A stretch of DNA of 64,000 nt from JAEUIE01 sp046350055 (GCA_046350055.1 JAXMBC010000001.1:1984001-2048000), one strand, 5' to 3'. Shown: positions 7,284 through 16,790, counted from the first letter of the stretch. The notes: generated by a model from the letters alone, not told the origin. Program-made: numbers and translations.

Positions 7284-8222
7284 ATGCACACTATTGATGT
7301 CATAGACTCCCACACCGGTGGTGAACCAACCCGCGTCGTTATCGCAGGAATGCCTGAACTTCCTGGGAACACACTGGCGGACAAGCGGTTGAGTTTCGCT
7401 GCCCATTTTGATCACTTCCGCTCTGCCATCGTCAATGAGCCTCGTGGCAGCGACGTATTGGTTGGTGCCCTGCTCCTTCCGGCCAGCGACCCAGCCAATG
7501 CTGCTGGGGTCATCTTTTTTAATAACGTGGGCATGCTCAACATGTGCGGACATGGCACCATCGGCCTGCTGGTGACTCTGGCCCACCTGGGACGAGTAAA
7601 GCCGGGCGACCATGGTATTGAAACTCCCGTGGGCAGGATCGTTGCCACGTTACATGATCAACATCGTGTGACGGTGAAGAATGTGCCGAGCTACCGTTTC
7701 CGCAAGGCTGTAACTGTCGAAGTTCCAGGTTATGGCACCGTCACTGGCGATATCGCCTGGGGTGGCAACTGGTTCTTCCTGGTCAACCAACATCAGGAGA
7801 AACTTGAACTGAGTAACGTCGAGCGACTGACCCAGGTGACGTGCATGATCAAGGAGGCTCTGGCTACACAGAACATCACGGGCAAGGATGGCGGTGAGAT
7901 TGACCACATTGAACTCTTTGGCTCAACACCCCACGCTGACAGCAGGAACTTCGTTCTCTGCCCCGGCAAGGCCTACGACCGCTCTCCCTGTGGTACGGGC
8001 ACCAGCGCCAAGCTTGCTTGCCTGTATGCCGATGGCAAGCTGAAGCCCGGTCAGGTGTGGAAGCAGGAAAGCATTGTGGGCAGTATCTTTGAAGGCAGCG
8101 TGGATCTCATAAACAACGAACTCTACCCGAGTATTACAGGTACCGCCTACATTACCGGCAAAGCCCAGCTTATCCTGGACGATGCAGATCCGTTTCGACA
8201 TGGGCTGGTTATCGCTCGCTGA
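7284..8222 (+). CDS. Proline racemase family enzyme, probable 4-hydroxyproline 2-epimerase
   Basis: A 312-residue cytoplasmic enzyme of the proline racemase superfamily. Both catalytic cysteines are visible: Cys88 in NMCGHGTIG and Cys236 in DRSPCGTGTSAK. The His after Cys88 (CGHGT) is typical of the two-cysteine epimerase/racemase subgroup and differs from the Cys-Thr pair of 3-hydroxyproline dehydratases. N-terminal VIDSHTGGEPTRVV is also signature-like. The probable reaction is interconversion of trans-4-hydroxy-L-proline and cis-4-hydroxy-D-proline. No hydroxyproline catabolic operon (deaminase, oxidase) is next to it, so the substrate stays an inference. Start ATG at 7284; no strong ribosome binding site. 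Confidence 0.88.
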   Translation: MHTIDVIDSHTGGEPTRVVIAGMPELPGNTLADKRLSFAAHFDHFRSAIVNEPRGSDVLVGALLLPASDPANAAGVIFFNNVGMLNMCGHGTIGLLVTLAHLGRVKPGDHGIETPVGRIVATLHDQHRVTVKNVPSYRFRKAVTVEVPGYGTVTGDIAWGGNWFFLVNQHQEKLELSNVERLTQVTCMIKEALATQNITGKDGGEIDHIELFGSTPHADSRNFVLCPGKAYDRSPCGTGTSAKLACLYADGKLKPGQVWKQESIVGSIFEGSVDLINNELYPSITGTAYITGKAQLILDDADPFRHGLVIAR

Positions 8223-8347
8223 CATCGGGATTGGTCATTTTTCCATATCAGACCTTGCTCGCTGTGATAGAACTCCTAACATGTTCTTTCTCGAAACAGC
8301 GGGGCAACTGCCCCAATAATAGGGCAATCGACCCAGGAGATAGTGGT

Positions 8348-8431
8348 ATGGCACGGCGACGGGGCAAAGGCCGACGCAAGGTTGGCAGCAAGAAGCGACG
8401 CATGCGGGCACGTATTCGTCACCGCAAGTAA
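8348..8431 (+). CDS. Tiny arginine-rich basic protein, 27 aa (possible ribosome-associated peptide)
   Basis: Almost half of the 27 residues are Arg or Lys (MARRRGKGRRKVGSKKRR, then MRARIRHRK). The ATG follows CCCAGGAGATAGTGGT, one of the best Shine-Dalgarno sequences in the window, and a hairpin follows 23 bases after the stop, so the transcription unit looks deliberate. The frame is open upstream, but that part reads as a non-conserved hydrophobic segment. The composition recalls ribosomal mini-proteins such as bTHX, bL34 or the mS38/COX24-like bS22 family (GS-KKRR...HRK pattern). Assignment to any of these is inference; it could also bind nucleic acid otherwise. Confidence 0.6.
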   Translation: MARRRGKGRRKVGSKKRRMRARIRHRK

Positions 8432-8453
8432 GAGTTGAATGGTTTCCCAAGGC

Positions 8454-8489
8454 ATACCCGCGGTGAGTGACTCTCCGTGGGTATTTGTC
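8454..8489 (+). terminator. Probable intrinsic terminator
   Basis: ATACCCGCGG (8454-8463) pairs with CCGTGGGTAT (8475-8484) with one G-T pair, and TTTGTCT follows. It lies just downstream of the 27-aa gene and shortly before the convergent end of the APC permease gene. Confidence 0.5.
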
Positions 8490-8507
8490 TGCGCCTGTAG
8501 CAATCCG

Positions 8508-10607
8508 CTACACCCCACCTACCATTACCACCGGCCTCTTCGCAGGATCAGGTTCAGCCTCAGCAATTAATTCGTGCACCATCCATGGCACGTTGCCTTC
8601 GCCGAAGAGCAGAAAGCCGATCATACCCGCAACAGGTGATTCCTCGGTCCAGCCAAAGTGGATCTCGGGTGGCTTGCCGACCTTGGCCAGTTCCAGCACC
8701 ACTGCTGCCAGGGTGTGGGCGATCGACGCCGAACGGGTGATTTTGAGCAGGTAACGCCCTTCTTCGCTTAAGACCTCCAGATGAGGCTGCTGGTAGAAGT
8801 CGCTGGCATCATGCAGTTCCACTTCGATGAAGAGGATCGGCATGTTCTCCGGCAGACGGTGCTCCTTGCGGATAAGTGACTCCTTCTCCGCCAGAGATCG
8901 CCGGCCCGGCCGGTGCGGCACGAGTATGGGCCATTCCGAGGCACGGATGCTTTCCCAGAGGAACTTCGACTGCTCATCCGCAAAGGTGAAGCCCATGAAG
9001 CGTAATTCGCGTGCGCGGAACACACGTGAGAGCAGCGAGGTGAGCACGATGGCCACAATGAAGAAGAAGGCAATCTTGATGCCCGAGGGCTTCTCGATGA
9101 TGTTGGCAATGGTGGTATAGACGAAGACCAGCATCACCAGCGTGTATGGAATGGAGAGCCGCTGTCGCCAGGTGGTACCAGTGGCTTGTCGGTACTTGCC
9201 GATGACCGTTGCCACGCAGGCGCTGGTGATAAGCACGAGTACGCCGGTGGCATAGGCACCACCCTGGTCATCGACATTGGCTCTGAAGAGGATCGTCACC
9301 ACGACATTGATGACGGTAAAGAGGATGACGAGCCAGCGGGCAGCCCGGGTCCACTCGGGTGCCATGCCATACCGGGGCAGGTATTGGGGCACAAGGTTGA
9401 GCAACCCAGCCATAGCGCTGGCACCGGCAAACCAGAGAATGATCACGGTGCTGATGTCGTAGATGGTACCGAAGACATCGCCGAACAGCGGGTTGATCTT
9501 GCCCGAGCCATCTTCGCCATGGGCCAGATACGCGAGAGCACGGTCCTTGGCCTTAGGTTTGTTAAGTTGCAGCTTGGCCTGGACCGACGTCAACTCCTTG
9601 CCTGACGGGTCGGTAATGATGCCATTCGCATCTGCGTAGACCAGCTTTTCCGGTGGTATGATCATGGCCACGACGAACGACGAGCCGATGAGGGCGACTG
9701 ACATGATGATGGCAGCAGTGACAAGCAGCTTGCGGGTATTCCGAATCCGGCCCTTCGGGTGCTGATGGGTATCACTGGCATCGCCCTTGACGTGGCCCAT
9801 GACGGCCACGCCCGTCTCAAACCCGGACAGACCGAGGGCCAGTTTGGGAAACAGCACGATGGCCACAGCGATAATACCCCAGATCTCCGTACTCTTGAAC
9901 GGGGCATGATGCAGATACCACTGGCCCGATTGCACATGGTTCCACCAGAGAGTGACTAGTTCGGGATGGTTGAACAGGTAGACCACGCCGGAACCGATGA
10001 CAATGGCACTGAGCAACAGATAGACACCGACGATGACAACCGCGACGCCGATGACCTCCTTGAACCCGCGTAGGAACATGCCACCAAGGGCGATGAGCAG
10101 ACCGATGGTGATGATGATCTGCCACTTTTCGTGGCTATGTTTGATCTGTTCATCAAACTCGATCTTTTCCACGGGATTCAGGTTGGCCGGCGGCGATGGA
10201 TCTCGAAACAGTACTGGATTCGAAACAATGTGCTCAGCAGCATCAGCAGCAGAGAGTGTCTTGGTGATGACATAATCAGTCGCGGCAAATCCCAGGAGGA
10301 TGAGGACAAAGGTCTTTCCCCACCAACCCGAGACCAGTTTTTCCAGCATACCAATGGAACCCTGACCATGTGGCGAATGCTTGGCGACATAGATGTAAAC
10401 GGGCAGAGCACCGAATAAGGTGACTAGCACCAGGATGATGGTGGCGATAGGTGCAAGGACACCAGCTGCCTCTACGGCGATGGAGGGTTGATAACCCAGC
10501 GTACTGAAGTAGTCGACACCTGTCAGGCACATGACCCAGAGCCAGAAGCTCTGGTGATGCGGATGAGCGGGAGGCTTGGGGCTTCCCGAATCAATTGGTG
10601 GGTTCAT
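8508..10607 (-). CDS. APC superfamily permease with C-terminal cytoplasmic domain
   Basis: A 699-residue polytopic membrane protein. The N-terminal part (FWLWVMCLTGVDYFSTLGYQPSI) has the unwound first-helix region of APC-fold carriers, and about twelve hydrophobic helices follow up to residue about 535. The rest (FTFADEQSKFLWESIRASEWPILVPHR onward) is soluble and reads like a ligand or regulatory domain. The distribution resembles large APC carriers such as KUP/KimA potassium transporters as well as amino-acid permeases; the sequence alone does not fix the substrate. An insert between early helices (about 125-160) and one around 335-375 are hydrophilic loops. Start ATG 10607; a 180-base gap separates it from the next minus-strand gene. 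Confidence 0.8.
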   Translation of the reverse strand: MNPPIDSGSPKPPAHPHHQSFWLWVMCLTGVDYFSTLGYQPSIAVEAAGVLAPIATIILVLVTLFGALPVYIYVAKHSPHGQGSIGMLEKLVSGWWGKTFVLILLGFAATDYVITKTLSAADAAEHIVSNPVLFRDPSPPANLNPVEKIEFDEQIKHSHEKWQIIITIGLLIALGGMFLRGFKEVIGVAVVIVGVYLLLSAIVIGSGVVYLFNHPELVTLWWNHVQSGQWYLHHAPFKSTEIWGIIAVAIVLFPKLALGLSGFETGVAVMGHVKGDASDTHQHPKGRIRNTRKLLVTAAIIMSVALIGSSFVVAMIIPPEKLVYADANGIITDPSGKELTSVQAKLQLNKPKAKDRALAYLAHGEDGSGKINPLFGDVFGTIYDISTVIILWFAGASAMAGLLNLVPQYLPRYGMAPEWTRAARWLVILFTVINVVVTILFRANVDDQGGAYATGVLVLITSACVATVIGKYRQATGTTWRQRLSIPYTLVMLVFVYTTIANIIEKPSGIKIAFFFIVAIVLTSLLSRVFRARELRFMGFTFADEQSKFLWESIRASEWPILVPHRPGRRSLAEKESLIRKEHRLPENMPILFIEVELHDASDFYQQPHLEVLSEEGRYLLKITRSASIAHTLAAVVLELAKVGKPPEIHFGWTEESPVAGMIGFLLFGEGNVPWMVHELIAEAEPDPAKRPVVMVGGV

Positions 10608-10741
10608 TCAGAAGATTATAGCTAGTGAAGTATCTTCATGGGGAGATCCAGTGAAAATGGTCAGGACCTTGCCAAAGAATTACTTGACATCAATTAGGCT
10701 GAAACCCCTTGCAAACCGTGAGCACAGATTGAGAACTCAAT

Positions 10742-10765
10742 GAGCCTAAGGGTTCCCTTAGGCTC
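10742..10765 (-). terminator. Hairpin, probable terminator of the epimerase-like gene
   Basis: GAGCCTAAGG, loop GTTC, CCTTAGGCTC: a perfect 10-bp stem 22 bases beyond the stop codon of the minus-strand gene at 10788. No long T-run follows on the minus strand, so it may act as an mRNA end-protecting hairpin instead. Confidence 0.45.
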
Positions 10766-10787
10766 CTATTGCAACCGCATAGTGATG

Positions 10788-11630
10788 CTATGCGCTCCAC
10801 TGTTCCTTGATAAATTTGTAGCCTCGCTGGTAGACATCTTCTCGTGAGGGGAAGAAGTCACGCCAGACTCTCGTCGCGGCAGCGAGTTCCGGCAAAGCCC
10901 GGCCGAACGCTTCAATCACCAGCCAGCCGTCGTAGCCACTTTTCTTGATGGCCTGGAACGATTCCTTCCAGCGTACCTGGCCCGACCCGGGTGTGCCACG
11001 GTCATTCTCGCTGATGTGTACATGGAAAAGATGCGGAGCCACGGTGGCGATGGCGGTAGCGGGGTCCTTTTCTTCAATATTGGCATGAAACGTATCGTAC
11101 ATGCAGCCAAAGTTGGGATGATTCACCTGCTTGACGAACGCTGCGGTATCGACTGCGGTATTAATGAAGTAGCACTCGAAGCGATTCAGATACTCGATCG
11201 CCAACCGGACCTTGGCCTTTTCAGCATAGCCTGCCACAGTGTGCAGTGTCTCAGCAGCATACTTTTTCTCGTCTGCAGTCGCGCCAGTGCCACTGAAAAC
11301 GCCTAGCGGCGAATGATAGGGCCCGCAGAGTGTCTCGCCCCCGAATGCTTCCATTCGGTCAATCACCCACTTGAGGCGATCCACCGCAGCAGCTCGAATC
11401 TTCGGATCACTGCTGCTCGGATTGTTCTCCGGCCCTACCACAGTGACGGCAGTCGATCGCAAACCGTGATTTCGAAGCTCGGCCCCAAGCTTGCGGTAAT
11501 GGCTCAGTTCACCATCGAAGATAGGCAATTCCACACCGTCGTAGCCGGTCTGCTTGAGAGCCGCGAAAACGGGGAAGTGTTCTTCAGTGATCATGCCGGA
11601 CCACAGAAGCAGGTTCATGCCAATGTTCAT
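10788..11630 (-). CDS. Sugar phosphate isomerase/epimerase, D-tagatose/D-psicose 3-epimerase-like
   Basis: A 280-residue xylose-isomerase-like TIM barrel. The four metal-binding residues of the ketose 3-epimerase family are in place: Glu146 (AIEYLNRFE), Asp179 (MYDTFHANIEE), His205 (HVHISENDRG) and Glu240 (VIEAFG). The segment ENDRGTPGSGQV is especially close to D-tagatose/D-allulose 3-epimerases. The expected reaction is epimerisation of a ketohexose at C3 using Mn2+ or Co2+, though many planctomycete paralogues act on unknown sugars. It is transcribed divergently from ispH (123-base gap). No sugar transporter or kinase is adjacent, so the physiological substrate is open. Confidence 0.85.
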   Translation of the reverse strand: MNIGMNLLLWSGMITEEHFPVFAALKQTGYDGVELPIFDGELSHYRKLGAELRNHGLRSTAVTVVGPENNPSSSDPKIRAAAVDRLKWVIDRMEAFGGETLCGPYHSPLGVFSGTGATADEKKYAAETLHTVAGYAEKAKVRLAIEYLNRFECYFINTAVDTAAFVKQVNHPNFGCMYDTFHANIEEKDPATAIATVAPHLFHVHISENDRGTPGSGQVRWKESFQAIKKSGYDGWLVIEAFGRALPELAAATRVWRDFFPSREDVYQRGYKFIKEQWSA

Positions 11631-11753
11631 GAGGGATTCCCGGTATCAAGAGTGAGGTGCTGGAAGTCAGCAGCAGAGAGAACGCACGCTTCTAGTTTAC
11701 ATACTCGCCCCGTAGAATGGGTACAGAGAATTGTCGTCTTTCGTGAGATGGTT

Positions 11754-12686
11754 ATGCGTGTCATACTCGCCAATCCGCGAGGCTTTTGTGCCGGAGTGAA
11801 CATGGCGATCGATGCACTCGATCAGGCTATCGCCCAGTTTGGCACACCCATCTATGTCTATCACGAGATTGTGCACAACAAATATGTAGTTGACCGTTTC
11901 AAGAAGCAAGGAGTAATTTTTGTCAATGAGATCACAGAAGTGCCTGAAGGTGGTACTCTGCTGTACTCCGCACACGGCGTCTCCCCATCCCTGCGTCAGG
12001 AAGCCAAAGCTCGTCGACTGCGCACTATTGATGCTACCTGCCCCCTTGTCACCAAGGTGCATCTTGAAGCCATCAAATTCTCCAGGGAAGGTTACCATAT
12101 TCTCCTGATCGGCCACGAGGGACACGATGAAGTCATCGGTACCATGGGTGAAGCACCACAGAGTATCACGCTCATCGAATCGGTGGCAGATATCGAAAAG
12201 CTGCCCTTCACTCACGATACCAAACTGGCGTACCTCACGCAGACGACGTTGAGCGTAGATGATGCCAACCTGATCATCAACGCCCTGAAACAACGCTTCC
12301 CTCAACTCACTGGTCCGAATAAAGACGACATCTGCTACGCGACCCAGAACCGCCAGGAAGCAGTGAAGGAACTTGCACCCGATGCAGATCTGGTCCTGGT
12401 GCTGGGCAGTCAGAATAGTTCCAACAGTCAGCGTTTGGCAGAGCTCGCCACGCTGATGAAGAAGCCAGCGTATCTGATTGACAGTGTAAGTGAACTGAAC
12501 CCGGCATGGCTCGCGGGAGTGAAGACGGTACTGGTCACTGCTGGTGCCAGTGCACCCGAAGTTGTCGTCGAAGAACTGCTCGACTACTTGAAACGTCACT
12601 ATCAGGCACAAGTCGAACCTGTAACTATTCGCGAAGAACATGTCCGGTTCCCATTGCCGAAAGAGCTGCGGTTGGTTATGGCATAG
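11754..12686 (+). CDS. ispH: 4-hydroxy-3-methylbut-2-enyl diphosphate reductase
   Basis: A 310-residue [4Fe-4S] enzyme performing the last step of the MEP isoprenoid pathway (HMBPP to IPP and DMAPP). All signature residues are visible: cluster cysteines Cys12 (RGFCAGV), Cys96 (DATCPLV) and Cys194 (DDICYATQNRQ); substrate residues His41 (EIVHN), His74 (SAHGV), His124 and the catalytic Glu126 (GHEGHDEVIGT); and the SQNSSNSQRL loop. An ATG two codons upstream (11748) is an alternative start; a longer upstream frame is non-conserved. It is followed by an ATP-grasp ligase gene on the same strand about 80 bases on. Confidence 0.96.
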   Translation: MRVILANPRGFCAGVNMAIDALDQAIAQFGTPIYVYHEIVHNKYVVDRFKKQGVIFVNEITEVPEGGTLLYSAHGVSPSLRQEAKARRLRTIDATCPLVTKVHLEAIKFSREGYHILLIGHEGHDEVIGTMGEAPQSITLIESVADIEKLPFTHDTKLAYLTQTTLSVDDANLIINALKQRFPQLTGPNKDDICYATQNRQEAVKELAPDADLVLVLGSQNSSNSQRLAELATLMKKPAYLIDSVSELNPAWLAGVKTVLVTAGASAPEVVVEELLDYLKRHYQAQVEPVTIREEHVRFPLPKELRLVMA

Positions 12687-12764
12687 CAGAAGATCATTCT
12701 GTATAGTCTGCAACATGCCACGGATGGCGGATTGCAGCTATCATGTTGAAGAGAATTGGATATT

Positions 12765-13949
12765 ATGTCGGAACGATTGGATGCAGCCGACAGCGTCATT
12801 TCGATGACGCATCACTTGCGAGGATTGGGTCGCCGACCATTCGAGCCGATGTCACGCAAACGATTGCACATAGCACTGGTTTACAACACCTTCCGGGACA
12901 GCAGTCCTGAGAACCCGAACGACCGTGGCGGCATGGCAGACCTGCGCGCGATGATTCGCCGCCAGGCTCGTGGTCTCCGCAAGGCAGGTTTCCAGGTTAC
13001 CGTGCTGGCCATGGCGGATGATCTGCTCGCCTTCCAGCGCCGACTGCGCAGGCTCATGCCCGATCTCGTTTTTAACCAGTACGACGATGTGGTGTATGGC
13101 GCCAAGTATGAGATGCGCCTGGCTGCTGTAGTCCGCATGATGGGATTCCCGATCAGCGGATCACCAGCGTTGGCTCTGGGGCTCTGCCGCGAGAAATACA
13201 GCACCGCATGTCTTCTTGCTGGGCAGGGGATTCCCATCCCCGGCGAGACAGCCATGCTCACCAGCATCAAGCAAGTGGATGAGCGTGACTGGCAGTTTCC
13301 CCTGATCGTGCAGGCCAGTCAGGAACACTGCGGCCTGGGCCTCGATCGCAATAGCGTAGTGCATAACAAGAAACAACTGAGAGAGAAGGTCAGGCAAGTC
13401 ATTCGGGAGTTCAATCAGCCTGCTCTCGCCCAGAAATTCCTTCCCGGCCGCGAGTTCAATGTCGGTCTGGTAGGCGGCAGCAAACTCCGCATCATGCCTC
13501 TGGCAGAGGTGGACTATTCGCAGTTGCCTGAAGAGATTCCGCCGATCATGTCCTACGCTGCCAAGAACATGGAGAACACGGTCGAGTACAAGAAGACTTC
13601 TGTAGTATGTCCAGCACAGAACATCGAGCCAGAAGTTGCCAAGCGAATTGGACAGGTGGCGGCTCGGGCCTTCCGAGCTGTCGGTGGCTGGGGCTATGGT
13701 CGTGTTGATGTACGTCTGGATGAGGAAGGAAATCCGAAAGTTCTGGATGTGAATTGTAACCCGTTACTGGATGAAGGAGTGGGCCTGGCCCGCTCGGCGG
13801 AGAAGGCTGGAATCAGCTGGTCGAAACTACTCAAGCTGATCGTGAATGCTGCGATGGATCGCATGCCCCACGATATTAATCTACCCATGCTGCCACATCT
13901 CAGCAGCGTGGCACGCTCGTCAGATCTGGTTGTCAGTTCGGCGGGTTAA
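12765..13949 (+). CDS. ATP-grasp ligase, D-alanine-D-alanine ligase-like
   Basis: A 394-residue protein with the ATP-grasp architecture of the Ddl family. The N-terminal domain starts at about residue 30 (LHIALVYNTF), the central domain carries PLIVQASQEHCGLGL, and the C-terminal catalytic block has GWGYGRVDVRLDEEGNPKVLDVNCNPLLD, where Asp, Glu/Asp and Asn would bind Mg-ATP. It is longer than typical Ddl (about 310-360 aa) and its motifs deviate (VNCNPLL instead of VNTxPG), so it is probably an amino-acid or peptide ligase of another specificity, not the cell-wall enzyme. ATG at 12765 with GAAGAGAA upstream is preferred over the TTG at 12756. Confidence 0.78.
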   Translation: MSERLDAADSVISMTHHLRGLGRRPFEPMSRKRLHIALVYNTFRDSSPENPNDRGGMADLRAMIRRQARGLRKAGFQVTVLAMADDLLAFQRRLRRLMPDLVFNQYDDVVYGAKYEMRLAAVVRMMGFPISGSPALALGLCREKYSTACLLAGQGIPIPGETAMLTSIKQVDERDWQFPLIVQASQEHCGLGLDRNSVVHNKKQLREKVRQVIREFNQPALAQKFLPGREFNVGLVGGSKLRIMPLAEVDYSQLPEEIPPIMSYAAKNMENTVEYKKTSVVCPAQNIEPEVAKRIGQVAARAFRAVGGWGYGRVDVRLDEEGNPKVLDVNCNPLLDEGVGLARSAEKAGISWSKLLKLIVNAAMDRMPHDINLPMLPHLSSVARSSDLVVSSAG

Positions 13950-13976
13950 GCCCGACCTGCGAAAGGATTCGCGACG

Positions 13977-15278
13977 GTGCCCTGGTTATTGAATGTTCTC
14001 TATCTGTTGGCGATCGCGTTTGCTGCTCCCTGGTTGCTCTATCGCCGATGGAGAAAGGGCAAGCGGCTCGGCGGACTTTCCGCCAAACTTTCCGGTAATG
14101 TGCTACCAGCAAATCAAGCTGCTGCGCTTCAGAGGAAGAGCATCTGGCTGCATGCTGTGAGTGTTGGCGAAGTACTGCTGTTACAGCCTGTCATCCAGAG
14201 GCTCGAACAGGACTATCCTGGATACACACTATTTCTGTCTGTCAGTACCGTCACTGGTCGTGAAGTCGCCGAGAAGACTTATCCACGATTGCGAGTCATC
14301 TGGTTCCCTTTCGACTTTACCTGGGCGGTGAATCGAGCATTTGATCAGGTGAACCCTGGCCTGATCCTGCTTGCAGAGCTGGAACTTTGGCCCAACTTTA
14401 TCACTATCGCCAGACAGCGTGGCATTCCTGTTGTTGTGATCAATGGGCGCATGAGTGAACGCAGTTTCAAGGGCTATCAGCAAGCCCGCTGGTTCATGCA
14501 GCCGCTGCTCCGCAAGATTGATTACTTTGCCGTGCAGCAGGAAGAGTACGCTGCGCGTCTTTGTCAACTGGGCATGCCTGCCAGTCGCATTGTGATCACT
14601 GGCTCCGTGAAATTTGACGGAGTGACAGTGGACCGCCACGATCCTAAGGTCCAGCGATTGCGACAGGAACTTCAGCTGCCAACGAAGAGCCTTGTATGGG
14701 TGGTGGGCAGTACACAAGTTCCAGAAGAAGCCTGGGCACTGGAACTGTTTCAGCAACTCATTCAGCAATTTCCCATGCTACACCTGATTCTCGTTCCTCG
14801 TCATCAGGAGCGATTTGACGAAGTTGCAAGGCTGATAGAGCAGTTCGCACTACCTTACCAACGCCGCTCAGCCTTGAAACAAGGACCACAGCAAGCAGCA
14901 CTCACCCTGATGGATTCTCTTGGCGAACTGAAGTCCACCTGGGGACTGGCAGATGTTGGATTTGTTGGAGGCTCTTTTAACGATCGTGGTGGACAGAATA
15001 TGATCGAACCGGCAGCCTACGGCGTTGCTGTCACCTTTGGACCCAATACCTGGAATTTCAAGCACGTCGTCAACGCACTTGTAGACCACCAGGCTGCAAT
15101 TGAAGTGCACACTAAAGAGGAATGGCTGATCGTTACTCAGCGTTTGCTGAGCGATGAGGTGGAGCGACAACAACTTGGAAAACGTGCTCAACAATTTGTC
15201 GCAAGCCAGCAGGGGGCTACTGCCAGAACACTGGATCTGCTCAAGAACTATTTTTCCGAACGTGCTCAAGCGGCTTAG
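13977..15278 (+). CDS. waaA: 3-deoxy-D-manno-octulosonic acid (Kdo) transferase
   Basis: A 433-residue GT30 glycosyltransferase that adds Kdo to lipid IVA in lipopolysaccharide synthesis. An N-terminal membrane anchor (LLNVLYLLAIAFAAPWLLY) is followed by the family core IWLHAVSVGEV with the presumed catalytic base Glu65, then SVSTVTGREVA, ELELWPN and the CMP-Kdo-binding block VGGSFNDRGGQNMIEPAAYG with NTWNF. The start is GTG at 13977 after GAAAGGATT; no ATG fits better. It follows the ATP-grasp gene by 27 bases on the same strand. Its presence supports an outer membrane with lipid A. Confidence 0.93.
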   Translation: MPWLLNVLYLLAIAFAAPWLLYRRWRKGKRLGGLSAKLSGNVLPANQAAALQRKSIWLHAVSVGEVLLLQPVIQRLEQDYPGYTLFLSVSTVTGREVAEKTYPRLRVIWFPFDFTWAVNRAFDQVNPGLILLAELELWPNFITIARQRGIPVVVINGRMSERSFKGYQQARWFMQPLLRKIDYFAVQQEEYAARLCQLGMPASRIVITGSVKFDGVTVDRHDPKVQRLRQELQLPTKSLVWVVGSTQVPEEAWALELFQQLIQQFPMLHLILVPRHQERFDEVARLIEQFALPYQRRSALKQGPQQAALTLMDSLGELKSTWGLADVGFVGGSFNDRGGQNMIEPAAYGVAVTFGPNTWNFKHVVNALVDHQAAIEVHTKEEWLIVTQRLLSDEVERQQLGKRAQQFVASQQGATARTLDLLKNYFSERAQAA

Positions 15279-15284
15279 CTGACA

Positions 15285-16790
15285 TTATTCAGCAAACGCT
15301 AGCCGGCGGTCCCGCCAGCACATCCACAGCATCCACATCCACAAGAGCAGCAGCAGATAGGTTTCCCAGGGCACATTGAGAATGGCACTGCCAAAAAAGA
15401 ACGAATAGGTTCGGCTGAGCCACAGCAGGTACCACACCAGGAAGATCGTGCGTCGGCCCCAGCGCCATCGATTCCAGTACCCAAGACCGATTAGTACAGG
15501 CAACGCAAAGGAAAGCAGATCGTAATGCATGAAATGAAAGACACTCAGCAGGCTGCCAGTCAGCAGCAGAATGGCAACTGGGCCATGAATGATCGTATCA
15601 CTGGCCCGATTATATGATGGCGAAGTAAGCCAAACCATCAAGACGGTTCCAGCGGCTACGGTACCTAACAACAGGTAACCAATCAGTGTTTGCAAAGGCG
15701 GAGATCGTTCATCCTTGCCATCTTTGAGCATGTAAGTCAACTGATGCAGATCGATGTCGTGATCATCACAGAAGAAGAGCCATGCCTGCGGGTGAACAAT
15801 CTGTCGTCCCGATTCCGTATCGGTGTAGGACCAGCAGGCACCAGGTTGCCAGACTCCTACGTTTGCACGCCATACATGGATGAATGACTCCGCATCCCAC
15901 ATCTTGCGTCGGGGCAATCCCACCAGATCACGACTCATCCACACCCAGTTTCGATCAGTCTGATAAATCTGTTCCGCATGATTGCCTACCTGCAGCCAGC
16001 GTCGCCAGGGATCAATGCCTTTGGTAAATGGCAGAGTGGCAAGGATGCAGAACATTCCGCTGAGTGCCATTCCCAGGAACCATCGGGGGCTTCGCAGTGC
16101 AATGGGAACGAGCAGGAGAGCTACAGCAAAAACCGGCTTATAACTGAATAGTCCCCACACCAATCCTGCCACGAATGGCATTCTCCTGGAATGACAGTAC
16201 CACCCCAGCGTGAGGATGAACATCGTCAATACCTGATTCTGGCCCAGCATCAGTCCCATGAAATTATTCGGGAAGAAGAGGGTGAGCAGCACCGCTTCGC
16301 CCCATTGGAGTCGGCCCTGCGTGATCTGATGAATGAACCAGCCAATGATGTAACAGAGTGCCAGGTAAACACATACTGCAGCAGCATGGCCTACAGCGGG
16401 AGTGAATTGGGCAAACATGGAAAACGCCAGGCTCGCCGTCGGTGGATAGAGTGCTCCTGCAATCCCCTGATCGTACAAGTCCTGCCGATATCCCTTTTTC
16501 AGAATGTCATCAACGTGCTTGGTGTATTCCTTGTCACTGTACCCTTCAGCCAGGAGTTGTTCACCGGGTTTTACGAGATACAACTGATCGGTGATTTCTC
16601 GATAGAAGAACCGTCCGTGCATCCACTGTCCGGCAAAATCACAGGTGGAGTGACCATTGCACCCCTCCCGCAGGGATGTATGCAGCAAGTAGATGGTGAG
16701 AATGACGCTCAGTACCCATGCGATGACATGACGCTGTTCACGCTGGAACGGCCAACAGGCAGCTTCCCGGAGAATGGCCAGCCAGGTCAT
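15285..16790 (-). CDS. GT87-like (DUF2029) integral membrane glycosyltransferase
   Basis: A 501-residue polytopic protein with about ten or more hydrophobic helices. After the first helix comes the acidic loop region (TCDFAGQWMHGRFFYREITDQLY) and a later LYPPTASLAFSMF, a layout typical of GT-C fold family 87 (polyprenyl-phosphate-mannose-dependent transferases). Such enzymes work in the cytoplasmic membrane with lipid-linked sugars facing the periplasm. It converges on waaA with a 6-base gap. A shorter relative lies at 34447-35844. Specificity cannot be derived. Confidence 0.7.
   Translation of the reverse strand: MTWLAILREAACWPFQREQRHVIAWVLSVILTIYLLHTSLREGCNGHSTCDFAGQWMHGRFFYREITDQLYLVKPGEQLLAEGYSDKEYTKHVDDILKKGYRQDLYDQGIAGALYPPTASLAFSMFAQFTPAVGHAAAVCVYLALCYIIGWFIHQITQGRLQWGEAVLLTLFFPNNFMGLMLGQNQVLTMFILTLGWYCHSRRMPFVAGLVWGLFSYKPVFAVALLLVPIALRSPRWFLGMALSGMFCILATLPFTKGIDPWRRWLQVGNHAEQIYQTDRNWVWMSRDLVGLPRRKMWDAESFIHVWRANVGVWQPGACWSYTDTESGRQIVHPQAWLFFCDDHDIDLHQLTYMLKDGKDERSPPLQTLIGYLLLGTVAAGTVLMVWLTSPSYNRASDTIIHGPVAILLLTGSLLSVFHFMHYDLLSFALPVLIGLGYWNRWRWGRRTIFLVWYLLWLSRTYSFFFGSAILNVPWETYLLLLLWMWMLWMCWRDRRLAFAE

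Noticed and set aside
11697..12716. A 339-codon minus-strand frame opposite ispH
   Set aside because: It is fully antisense to a highly conserved enzyme and shows no motifs of its own.
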